Assembly: GCA_020427005.1 (NCBI GenBank)
Contig: JAGQOY010000009.1
Coordinates: forward strand, 22,495-86,494
DNA: 64,000 bases
Direction: 5' to 3'
Source of the DNA: Planctomycetales bacterium
GTDB taxonomy: Bacteria; Planctomycetota; Planctomycetia; Pirellulales; Pirellulaceae
Shown: positions 56,125-64,000 of the stretch, piece by piece
Numbering within the stretch: the first letter of the stretch is position 1
Layout of the letters: each line of letters opens with the position of its first letter
Translations under genes and position numbers: made by a program
The notes under the pieces: model-generated
Databases searched by the model: none
Told to the model about the DNA's origin: nothing
Seen by the model: only the letters and a program-made list of their open reading frames with translations

Positions 56125-57339
56125 CTATTCGACTGGAAGGCGGTGTCCCATCTTGTCTCGCTTGGTGGCCAAATAGGCTGCATTGTGCGGATTTACCGTG
56201 GGCACGATCGGTACTTGATCAACGACACGAAGGTCAAAACCTCGTAAATTGAAGGCCTCGGTCTTTTTGGGATTGTTGGTCAACAATCGGATCTCATTCA
56301 AGCCCAAGTCCTTTAGAATCTGAATGCCTACGCCGTAGTCCCGCATATCGGCCTTGAAACCTAAGGCATGATTTGCCTCGACAGTATCGAGTCCCTGTTC
56401 TTGTAAGGCATAGGCTCGGATTTTTTGGGCAAGTCCAATACCACGTCCTTCCTGCGGCAAGTAGATCAAAGCCCCTCGCCCTTCGGCTGCGATCATTTGT
56501 AAGGCCATTTGCAGTTGGTCACCGCAATCGCAACGAAGAGACTGCAATAGGTCCCCGGTAAAACAGCTGCTGTGCATGCGCACTAATGGTGCTAGATCTC
56601 GCGACTCACTTAGATCGCCCATGAAAATTGCGATCGGTTCCTGGGTCTCATACTGAACCTGGTAAACGGCAATTTCAAAATCGCCGAACCTAGTTGGCAA
56701 CTTGGCAGCCGCACAACGGGCAACCAGCTTCTCGCTTATTCGCCGATGAGCGATTAGTTGCTCGATGGTAATTATTTCGAGCTTGTGCTTGGCAGCCAGA
56801 GTTAACAAGGCGTCTCGGGTGGCCCGATCACCGGATTCATCAAGAATTTCAGTTAGTACTCCCGCAGGTCTTAGGCCCGCCATTCTTGGCAAATCGACGG
56901 CAGCTTCGGTGTGCCCTGCTCTCCGCAACACTCCTCCTTCCATAGCCAACAGTGGGTATACGTGCCCCGGACGAACGAAATCTGCGGTAGCTGATGTTTC
57001 ACTTGCCAAGGCTCGGATGGTTTCCGCTCGTTCACTGGCTGTGATCCCTGTCTTGGCGGAGCGAATGTCAACTGGCGTCAGAAAGGCGGTGCGGAGTGGC
57101 GCGTCATTGTCGTCAACAACAGGTCGCAAGTGCAGTCGATCGGCTGTACTAGGAAGGATCGGACAACACAATTGTCCGCGGCCTCGCAACATGAAATTGA
57201 TGGTTTCCGTAGTTACCAATTCCGCTGCACAAATGAAATCACCTTCATTCTCGCGATCTTCTGCGTCGAGCACGATGACGATTTCGCCCCGTTTGATAGC
57301 ATCCACAGCCGCCTGAATGGAACTAAATTGTGTATTCAT
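56125..57339 (-). CDS. ribBA: Bifunctional 3,4-dihydroxy-2-butanone-4-phosphate synthase / GTP cyclohydrolase II
   Basis: Makes both precursors of riboflavin. 404 residues from ATG 57339 (frame open to 57429). N-terminal half: DAEDRENEGDFICAAE and RAGHTEAAVDLPRMAGL, the DHBP synthase acidic and His motifs. C-terminal half: GTP cyclohydrolase II zinc site SSCFTGDLLQSLRCDCGDQ and end block LLTNNPKKTEAFNLRGF. Both enzyme halves appear intact. No other rib gene is adjacent; I see no FMN riboswitch upstream. Confidence 0.97.
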   Translation of the reverse strand: MNTQFSSIQAAVDAIKRGEIVIVLDAEDRENEGDFICAAELVTTETINFMLRGRGQLCCPILPSTADRLHLRPVVDDNDAPLRTAFLTPVDIRSAKTGITASERAETIRALASETSATADFVRPGHVYPLLAMEGGVLRRAGHTEAAVDLPRMAGLRPAGVLTEILDESGDRATRDALLTLAAKHKLEIITIEQLIAHRRISEKLVARCAAAKLPTRFGDFEIAVYQVQYETQEPIAIFMGDLSESRDLAPLVRMHSSCFTGDLLQSLRCDCGDQLQMALQMIAAEGRGALIYLPQEGRGIGLAQKIRAYALQEQGLDTVEANHALGFKADMRDYGVGIQILKDLGLNEIRLLTNNPKKTEAFNLRGFDLRVVDQVPIVPTVNPHNAAYLATKRDKMGHRLPVE

Positions 57340-57519
57340 CTTGTCGATTTCAATATCATCCGGAATCAAATGAATCGGTACTAGCGCTCCATTTGAATCC
57401 CTTCGGCGATGGTCCGCAAGCCACGCCACTTGTGAGTCGATGGCAGATCCTAAACCAATTCGTAGCGATGAAATGGTAGACCGTTTGGCCGTAACACTCC
57501 GGCGTAATTAGGCAACAAA

Positions 57520-59796
57520 CTATCTAGAACTACGGGACAGTTTTTCGATGGTGAGTTTAGCTGCGTCACGGATTTCCGAGCTCTCGCGGAGCTCCAATTG
57601 TTGCAGTTGAGGCACGGCTTCGAGAGCGGCTTGGCCGCCCTGGGCCAAAAAACGAACTACGAATTTCAAGGATTTTTCTTTTAGAGAACCACCATTCTTC
57701 GAGCCAGCAATGGGTGGCAACAATGCTATCAAGTTGGCGACCGTTTGCGGAGAGACTGAATATTCGAGCAGTCGCTCCAGCAGTCGTTCGACATTTTCTA
57801 TTCCAACTTCGTCCTCCAATAATAGAATCAAATCTGGGGCGAGTTGGGTGGCTGAAGGGCCCATTTTCCTAATCGCAGAGTAGGCCCGGTTTCGAACAAT
57901 TTCATCTTTATCGCCCATCGATGGCAATATGTACGCACGCACCTGGGGTAAATCCAAATCAAAATTGGACAACGTTCCCAACACGGCTGCTCTCAGGTCT
58001 GCCATATCGCTTTCCAGCAGTGGTAGCAACTGAGGCAACGCTGCTACCGCCGTATCACCAAGTTGCCCAAGCGTAGTTACAAGAACAACTGTTTTTTCCG
58101 GAGAAGAGTGTTCCAGGATTCTTTTGATTTCTGGAACGGCGGCCGCCGCCGCTGGGCCCTGATTTGCCAACAATTCAGCTGCGGCGGTCTGCACCGCTGG
58201 GTTGGTATTATCAAGCTGGGAAATGACCGCTGGAATCGATGTTGCAGCCTGAGGTCCTAATGACTTTAAGGCCGATAGAACGGCTAATTGAACCGTTGGA
58301 TCGCGGTCTGTTAATGCGGTTGTCAGCTGGTCAATTAGCTGTTGATCGTGCTGAGCGGCCAGCAGCAGCGTTTCAATAGCCAAAACTCGAAGCTTGGCGT
58401 CGCGATGGACGAGTATCTCACGCAACTGTGGCGCAGCAGGCAAAGCATGATTGCCAAGCTTGGCGATAGCACGCACGATAGGTTCCTGCAATTCAGGACT
58501 CGTGTTCAACAAAAGGTGCCCCAACCTAGTTGCCGTCGTCGGGGCCACAGGTCGTAGAGTGCCTAAAGCCAACGCCCCACAGGCGCGAACTCGGGGACTT
58601 TGATGTTCAAGAGCCGCTTCAAGTGATGGTGTAATAGTTTCTCCTTGCGATGCCAGAGACTCTGCAATGTCATTCATCCGAGTTCGTGCATCTTGGGCGG
58701 CTACCAACAACTGTACCGTTTGATTGGGGTCGCAAATGGAAAGCAAAAAGGCAGCACGTGATGCAACCAAATCTCGTTCATTTGTAAGAAGCGTTAACAA
58801 ATGCTGTTCCGTTCCTTCTAGCATCTCGGGAGATTGGGCGAACTGATTGCATGCTGCGTCGATCACCTCCGGTGATGGATCCTGTAATAGTGGTTTTAGA
58901 TGCTCTCTGAGGGCCTGGGGGGATTCGATGAGTATAACCAGGGAGTCTACAGCTGCTCGGCGAACGGAGGGTGAATCATCTTGGAGCGCTTCGAGGATTG
59001 CACTGGAAGCCATGTCACTGGCGTGCTCATTTGTTCCCACATTCCCAAGAGCTCGAATAGCGGCTGCGCGAATGATCTCTTCTTGGTCCCTGCTGGCTGT
59101 TAAAAGAGGCTCTAATGCCGACGCTCCCATTTTCGAGAGTGCAAATGTAGCGTCTGACCTTACTCGCTCATCGCTGTCGGAAAGCAAGTGAATCAGATCT
59201 GGTATTGCAACAGAGGCCTCTTCCCCAATCCGCCCTAGCGCCATGGCAGCCTCGGCCCGTACATTGTCTTGAGAGTCGGCAATCAGATTGCGCAAACACT
59301 CAACTGCCATAGGACCCACGCTTGCCAAAGCTAGTGCAGCCCGATAGTCCTGGTGTTTCTCTTCGTTGCGGCGCCCGCCAAAATCATGTTGCATAGCGTA
59401 GGCTAATGCGGGTACTGCAACTGCGGCGCGCGGTCCTAAATCGGTCAAAGTATCAAAGATCGCAAGACGTACTTGTCCGTCATTTTCGTGACGAAGTATT
59501 TCAATGAATTCCGGCAGCAAATCCACTTGAATGTTTGTTGACGCTGAACGTGTCGACAGTGCTGCAGCCCTGCGTTGATCCAAATTTGCGTCGAGCAAAC
59601 GCCGACGCAATAGTTCAGTTGTCTGCGAGCTACCATCGGCTAGCGATGATGTCGGTATTTGTGCTTGAGCCACTTGAGCCTGGATTGGAACTGTTAATCC
59701 GGCTGCAAATATCCATGTCACCAAAAGCGAAACTATCACCAATTTCAATCGGCTGTGTGACGAGCCAGTTGCCAAATTCAATTGAGCCATAAACAT
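57520..59796 (-). CDS. Exported HEAT-repeat protein
   Basis: 758 residues. Signal sequence LKLVIVSLLVTWIFAAGLTVPIQA, then about a dozen HEAT repeats in tandem (PRAAVAVPALAYAMQHD, DNVRAEAAMALGRIGEEASVAIPDLIHLL, DSPSVRRAAVDSLVIL, DPTVQLAVLSALKSLGPQAATSIPAVI). HEAT arrays bind proteins; export suggests an envelope scaffold. Start either 59796 or 59790. Highly repetitive, so alignment-based naming is unreliable; no partner is evident. Confidence 0.88.
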   Translation of the reverse strand: MFMAQLNLATGSSHSRLKLVIVSLLVTWIFAAGLTVPIQAQVAQAQIPTSSLADGSSQTTELLRRRLLDANLDQRRAAALSTRSASTNIQVDLLPEFIEILRHENDGQVRLAIFDTLTDLGPRAAVAVPALAYAMQHDFGGRRNEEKHQDYRAALALASVGPMAVECLRNLIADSQDNVRAEAAMALGRIGEEASVAIPDLIHLLSDSDERVRSDATFALSKMGASALEPLLTASRDQEEIIRAAAIRALGNVGTNEHASDMASSAILEALQDDSPSVRRAAVDSLVILIESPQALREHLKPLLQDPSPEVIDAACNQFAQSPEMLEGTEQHLLTLLTNERDLVASRAAFLLSICDPNQTVQLLVAAQDARTRMNDIAESLASQGETITPSLEAALEHQSPRVRACGALALGTLRPVAPTTATRLGHLLLNTSPELQEPIVRAIAKLGNHALPAAPQLREILVHRDAKLRVLAIETLLLAAQHDQQLIDQLTTALTDRDPTVQLAVLSALKSLGPQAATSIPAVISQLDNTNPAVQTAAAELLANQGPAAAAAVPEIKRILEHSSPEKTVVLVTTLGQLGDTAVAALPQLLPLLESDMADLRAAVLGTLSNFDLDLPQVRAYILPSMGDKDEIVRNRAYSAIRKMGPSATQLAPDLILLLEDEVGIENVERLLERLLEYSVSPQTVANLIALLPPIAGSKNGGSLKEKSLKFVVRFLAQGGQAALEAVPQLQQLELRESSEIRDAAKLTIEKLSRSSR

Positions 59797-59916
59797 CGTC
59801 GGAGAAAAATCCCGGAGCTGCGACTAAAGTGGAGTCCGCTAATGGTAATCTGTTTGCCCAGGTATGAGAGACTGTAACCAACGGCTGAGCCAAAGTTCAA
59901 GCGTTTTGGTTACGGC

Positions 59917-61281
59917 CTAAATTAGGAAACCCGGTAAGGGTTCTGTACTGTCACCAAAACGGCTTACTGGTACGTCTGCTTGTTGTAGCATCGACAAAAG
60001 TAAGTTGCACATGGGAGTTTCTGGGCGGCAGAGATAATGGCGACCGCTATTTAACTTGCTGCCCTGTGCAGACCTGCCTCCTTTTCCAAGCACGATTACG
60101 GGTAGATTGACATGATCGTGACGATCTCCGTCAGAAATACCGCTTCCAAACAAAATCATGGTATTGTCAAGTAAGTTGTTGCCTCCCGATTCTTGAATGG
60201 ACAGCATCTTTTCGACCATGTAGGCCAACATGGAAATGTGGTAACTATCGATGGCTCTTAGTTTTCTGTTTTTAGTTTCATCATTCCCGTGATGAGAAAG
60301 TTCGTGATGGCCATCGGTAAAACCTAACCACGGGTAATTGCGGTCAGTCGCTTCCTTGGTGAGCATGAAAGAAATTGCGCGTGTGCGATCGGTCTCAAAT
60401 GCCAAAACCATTAAATCGCACATCAATCTGAGATGTTCGTGGAAATCATCCGGTATGCCAGATGGACGGGAAATTCCAAGAGATGCCAAGTCTTCGGTGG
60501 GTTGCTGATTTTGAATCCGTCTCTCAACCTCACGCACTGACGTCAAATACTGATCTAATTTCTTTTGGTCATTAGTTGCTAGTTGGCGGTTTATTCGTTG
60601 TGCGTCATCTAGCACAGCATCAAGTATGCTCTTCCTATAGAAGTCACGTTCGACGACGGTGGCTTGGGTCAAGCTATCAGAGCCCTGGGCAAAAAGTCTG
60701 TCAAAAACCAAACGCGGGTTAATTTCATAGGGGGCAGGTGATTCTGCCGTACGCCACGAGATGTGAGTCTTATATGTACCACTGTATCCAAATGCGTTTC
60801 CAGAACGAGGAGACTCACAACCCAATTCCAGACTGGGCAATGCCGTTTGGTCTTTCATATATTTGGCGTAAAGTTGGTCGATCGAAATGCCAACACGAAC
60901 ATTGTCTTGACTTCGATATGCCTGAGCTCCAGTCAAAAAACTTGCTGCGCCTTGGCCATGGCCACAACCTTCGTCATCACCGTTTGTCATCGCCGAATTA
61001 TGAGTCAAACCATGAAAGCAACTAATGTATTTGCGTGCAAACGCAAGCGGCTGCAATGTCTCCGGTAGATCCAGCAATACACCATCACGTTGGGGAAACC
61101 AAGTCGGTAAGTGCATGCCATTAGGTACATACCAGAAGCACATTCTTACTGGCGGGCTTGTGCCCTCCGCCAGAAGTCTGTTGGCTGGCAGGCTTTCTAG
61201 CCATGGCAGCGCAATGGCGGTACCCAATCCTCGCAATAGTTGCCGACGATTGGGAAAGTGAATAGAGCTCATTGACGACAC
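59917..61281 (-). CDS. DUF1552 protein, Tat-exported
   Basis: 454 residues with a twin-arginine signal (NRRQLLRGLGTAIALPWLESL). Family blocks: RMCFWYVPNGMHLPTWFP, GLTHNSAMTNGDDEGCGHGQGAASFLTGAQAY, SGISDGDRHDHVNLPVIVLGKGG. DUF1552 is planctomycete-rich, related to DUF1501 alkaline-phosphatase-like proteins. It follows the DUF1592 gene by 79 bases on the same strand, the standard pair. Confidence 0.93.
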   Translation of the reverse strand: MSSMSSIHFPNRRQLLRGLGTAIALPWLESLPANRLLAEGTSPPVRMCFWYVPNGMHLPTWFPQRDGVLLDLPETLQPLAFARKYISCFHGLTHNSAMTNGDDEGCGHGQGAASFLTGAQAYRSQDNVRVGISIDQLYAKYMKDQTALPSLELGCESPRSGNAFGYSGTYKTHISWRTAESPAPYEINPRLVFDRLFAQGSDSLTQATVVERDFYRKSILDAVLDDAQRINRQLATNDQKKLDQYLTSVREVERRIQNQQPTEDLASLGISRPSGIPDDFHEHLRLMCDLMVLAFETDRTRAISFMLTKEATDRNYPWLGFTDGHHELSHHGNDETKNRKLRAIDSYHISMLAYMVEKMLSIQESGGNNLLDNTMILFGSGISDGDRHDHVNLPVIVLGKGGRSAQGSKLNSGRHYLCRPETPMCNLLLSMLQQADVPVSRFGDSTEPLPGFLI

Positions 61282-61360
61282 CTTAGTTCAATTATCGGTT
61301 ATCTCAAAGCCTGAGTAACGAGAACCATTTTAAGACGCGTGGTTCAATACGTCTGCAAAA

Positions 61361-63706
61361 TTACTTTGACTGAAAAAGCCTACTTTCCACAACGCCCAAC
61401 ACGATTTCCTGGAATTTAAAATCGTGTTTTCCAAGGCGCAGCCTAATCTGCTCGACTAATTGATAGTCGCTTGGTACTAAGCCCCGTCCAAGTCCGTAAG
61501 TTAACACATTTTCGATCAAGCACCAACTGAATCTGCGAGCTTCCGTGTCTGCGAGGATTCTTTTCAATTCCGAGATATCTGTGAATCGCCTATTTCCGGC
61601 CAATTCTCCTTGGGCCTCTACTTCGAAATCGCCATCGTGTTCTCGCCATCGGCCAATGGCGTCGAAATTCTCCAAAGCAAACCCCAGAGGATCCATTTGT
61701 CGATGACAAGAAATGCATTCAGGTTTTGATCGATGAGCCTCCAAACGGTCACGCAAGGAAGCCGATTGTGCAGCTTGGGGGCTTTCGTCCAGCAAAGCAA
61801 CGTCGCCGGGTGGTGGAGGAGGCGGGGTGCCAAGGATCTGCTGCATAATCCACTGGCCGCGTTTGACCGGTGATGTACGATTCGGATTGGATGTCAATGT
61901 CAAGATGCTGGCCTGCGTAAGCAAGCCACCTCTTTTAGAATCCGAAAACTGGACTAGTTCGAATTTGTCATTCGCTTTTATGTCCAAGTCGTAGTGTCTT
62001 GCCAAATTTGAGTTCAGAAAAGAATATGGTGCATCCAAAAGTTCTAGCACACCGAGGTTTTCGCGCAAAACGTAAGCGAAAAGCAACTCTGTTTCTCGGC
62101 GCATGTCGTCCTTGAGCGCTGCATTAAACTCGGGAAACAACACTTGATCCGGAGATACGGTTTCAAGATTGCGAAGGTGTAACCATTGTCCGACGAAGTT
62201 CTCAACAAAAGCCTGAGACTTCTTATCGTGGAGCATACGGCGGACCTGTGCGTCGAGTTCTGAGCGAAGCGTGCCGGCAGAAGCGACTGCTAGTAATTCG
62301 GCGTCCGGCATCGTGCTCCATAGAAAATACGAAAGTCGACTTGCCAATTCAAAGTCGGATAAAGCTCCATCGGTAGTAGAAGAATTTGGTTCGACGAGAA
62401 AAATAAAGCGAGGTGACACCAGAACCGTTGTTAAGGCAAGTTGTACGGCTCGTTCAAAACTCTCACCATGAGCATGAGCCATTTGAAACACTCGTAGGGC
62501 GCTCGCTATGTCAACTTGATTGATCGGTCCACGGAAAGCACGTTCGGCAAATCTAGTAATGACTTCTTGGCCGCACGAAATTCGATTCTCGTCGCCAAAC
62601 TGGGGCTGACAATAAAGAATTTTCCGGTGTGACTCAGGTAAATGGGCAGTTTCAACCGGGCCAGTTTCGATCGACCTATCAAAGGGAATCGGGCCACGCA
62701 CTACCATCGAATCAACATGGAGGCCACGGTTGTTTCCGTAACGTTGGTCACCACTCACATTTGTTCCAACACTTCGCGCAACAACCTGAGGCTCGACGAG
62801 TTGTGGTGCAACGGATACCTCTACCTCATGATCTCCTTCCGCGACATTGATCCAAAATCGGTAAACGATCGTTTCGTCCTGTATCTGGACGGCATTGAGC
62901 GTACGCGAGTCTTTCCCAAATCCGATTAGCAATCTCGGAGGTGGCTCTGCTTCGTCGATACCCACACGCACTAGACTGAATTCAACCATGTAGCGACCCT
63001 CTGACAGATGGTGTTCAAAGACAACCTTGTCGTCTGGTGCCAAAGGATATGTGCGTAGACCAATAAGTTCCACCGGCGGACGTTGGACTACATCTGGAAC
63101 CCAGATAGCAGATTTGAGAACGGCCTCTGCTGCATCCAGGTAGCGTTCGAGATGAGCGGGCGATAACTTTAGGGCGGACCCAATATTATCGAATCCGAAG
63201 GCCATATCATCGGGCGGAAAGCTCTGCGCGATTTTCAGATCGAGTCCAATCAGATCGCGAATCGTATTGTCATATTCATTACGATTCAAACGGCGCATCG
63301 TAACAGACGCTAGAGGAATCGCCTGTCTTGAGGGAGCCCAGACGGACTCTGACCAGTCACGCAATTGCGACCGCATTTCGAGCGAGGGTTGAGGAGAGTC
63401 CGGAGGTGGCATGGTGCCGGCAACTACGGCATCTAGTGCGCGCAGCCATGTCTTTCCGGCCCCTCTCACGTCATGAACGGAGTGGATATGGTCGAGAGCA
63501 ATATTGGCTTCGGCATCCGGTGCGGAGTGACAATCGAGGCAGAAGCTGGCCAGTAGCGGCAGTACATGTTCAGCGAATCCAATTTCCAACTTGGTGTCAT
63601 CATGGTCGACCGGTAGGTCATGCTGGCCATAGCCAATTCTGGTCAGAAAACAGATGGCAAAAGAAAGGAGCATGTAGGGGAGACGAAATTGACAAGCCAT
63701 GCACAT
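61361..63706 (-). CDS. DUF1587/1595/1592/1588/1585 protein with c-type cytochrome motif
   Basis: 781 residues, signal peptide at the N terminus (PYMLLSFAICFLTRIGYG). A planctomycete cytochrome-like start with heme motif CLDCH (Cys56-His60), then DUF1587 (RRLNRNEYDNTIRDLIGLDL), a beta-rich middle, DUF1595/1592 (ASRLSYFLWSTMPDAELL), DUF1588 (SNPNRTSPVKRGQWIMQQILG, then PPPPPPGD) and DUF1585 at the end, with a second heme-like CISCH motif. Upstream partner of DUF1552, and presumed to act with it in extracytoplasmic electron transfer or polymer breakdown (inference). Confidence 0.92.
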   Translation of the reverse strand: MCMACQFRLPYMLLSFAICFLTRIGYGQHDLPVDHDDTKLEIGFAEHVLPLLASFCLDCHSAPDAEANIALDHIHSVHDVRGAGKTWLRALDAVVAGTMPPPDSPQPSLEMRSQLRDWSESVWAPSRQAIPLASVTMRRLNRNEYDNTIRDLIGLDLKIAQSFPPDDMAFGFDNIGSALKLSPAHLERYLDAAEAVLKSAIWVPDVVQRPPVELIGLRTYPLAPDDKVVFEHHLSEGRYMVEFSLVRVGIDEAEPPPRLLIGFGKDSRTLNAVQIQDETIVYRFWINVAEGDHEVEVSVAPQLVEPQVVARSVGTNVSGDQRYGNNRGLHVDSMVVRGPIPFDRSIETGPVETAHLPESHRKILYCQPQFGDENRISCGQEVITRFAERAFRGPINQVDIASALRVFQMAHAHGESFERAVQLALTTVLVSPRFIFLVEPNSSTTDGALSDFELASRLSYFLWSTMPDAELLAVASAGTLRSELDAQVRRMLHDKKSQAFVENFVGQWLHLRNLETVSPDQVLFPEFNAALKDDMRRETELLFAYVLRENLGVLELLDAPYSFLNSNLARHYDLDIKANDKFELVQFSDSKRGGLLTQASILTLTSNPNRTSPVKRGQWIMQQILGTPPPPPPGDVALLDESPQAAQSASLRDRLEAHRSKPECISCHRQMDPLGFALENFDAIGRWREHDGDFEVEAQGELAGNRRFTDISELKRILADTEARRFSWCLIENVLTYGLGRGLVPSDYQLVEQIRLRLGKHDFKFQEIVLGVVESRLFQSK

Positions 63707-64000
63707 TTACCAACAAATTAGGCATTTCAGTGCGAGTTACACTGACGTAAAGCGTGTGTTTTCAAGGAATTCGTTGATCAAACGAGCGAAAACTCAATAC
63801 TCATACGTGCAGCTTGCCCTAGAAATGCGGACCACGGTCCATTCAGAAGGTTATTATTATGGGGCCTAGGCTACTATCTGTCGAGAAAATTCATGCATTC
63901 CTAAAGGTTGATCACAGTTTTCCTGTGGGCTTGAAGAGTGTGCCGTTAAGCGTCGGGTTATTTTGGTCAGTGAAAGTGTAGTATGCTTTGCGAGAACTAG
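63707..64000. other. Right-end intergenic region
   Basis: 294 bases upstream of the DUF1592 gene and running to the window edge. No supported gene, hairpin or operator seen. Confidence 0.4.

Noticed and set aside
1..64000. Search for tRNA, rRNA, CRISPR arrays, insertion sequences and prophage genes
   Set aside because: No tRNA-like TpsiC arms in gaps, no regularly spaced repeats, no transposase, integrase or phage structural proteins found by eye.

Overview
The window looks like a chromosomal segment of a planctomycete of the Pirellulales/Rhodopirellula type. The call rests on gene content: two sulfatases, a DUF1592 plus DUF1552 pair, a DUF1559 pseudopilin-like protein, a PEP-CTERM surface protein, a DUF1570 metallopeptidase-like protein, a 1,233-residue SecA, and a Kdo transferase that implies a Gram-negative envelope with LPS. 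Codon use and base composition look even (roughly half GC by eye). I see no phage, insertion sequence, CRISPR array, rRNA or tRNA.

Layout. 1-7.8 kb: a secreted esterase cut by the window edge, an OPT peptide transporter, carA, a TPR protein and a PEP-CTERM protein. 8-14 kb: a TetR regulator with a perfect palindrome in front of it, followed by an RND efflux adaptor and pump, closed by a REP-like nested hairpin. 14-25 kb: mostly planctomycete-specific secreted or membrane proteins, plus a DapA-family aldolase, a second esterase paralogous to the first, and a TPR/O-GlcNAc-transferase-like protein. 25.7-32 kb: secA (after a long G-rich leader), waaA and queA. 32.6-37.5 kb: a Tat-exported Gfo/Idh/MocA oxidoreductase, a sulfatase and a CBS-domain family II pyrophosphatase. 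37.5-39.7 kb: a tightly overlapping operon of a TauE-like permease, a B3/B4-domain protein and a flavin/PNPOx-like protein. 40-46.4 kb: a DUF2807 protein, a prenyltransferase-repeat protein, a DUF1559 pseudopilin-like gene and, divergently, a histidine kinase and an NtrC-type sigma-54 activator. 46.9-47.6 kb: a macro-domain protein coupled to a tiny membrane protein. 47.8-51.8 kb: a respiratory module of Rieske protein, b6-type cytochrome b and membrane-anchored octaheme HAO-like cytochrome c, with a divergent Rrf2 regulator. 51.9-64 kb: purH, trpC, a second sulfatase, ribBA, a HEAT-repeat protein and the DUF1552/DUF1592 pair.

Most notable points. (1) The Rieske/cytochrome b/octaheme operon looks like a quinol-linked nitrogen-oxide redox complex under a redox or NO-type Rrf2 regulator, with a perfect 9-8-9 palindrome between the regulator and the operon. 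(2) SecA carries four gaplessly alignable copies of a helical-wing segment, plus about 50 extra residues inserted in its second nucleotide-binding region. (3) A strong sigma-54 promoter match precedes the DUF1559 gene, directly beside an NtrC-type activator, which suggests a PilSR-like local circuit. Function calls come from reading translated motifs; no database search was run.
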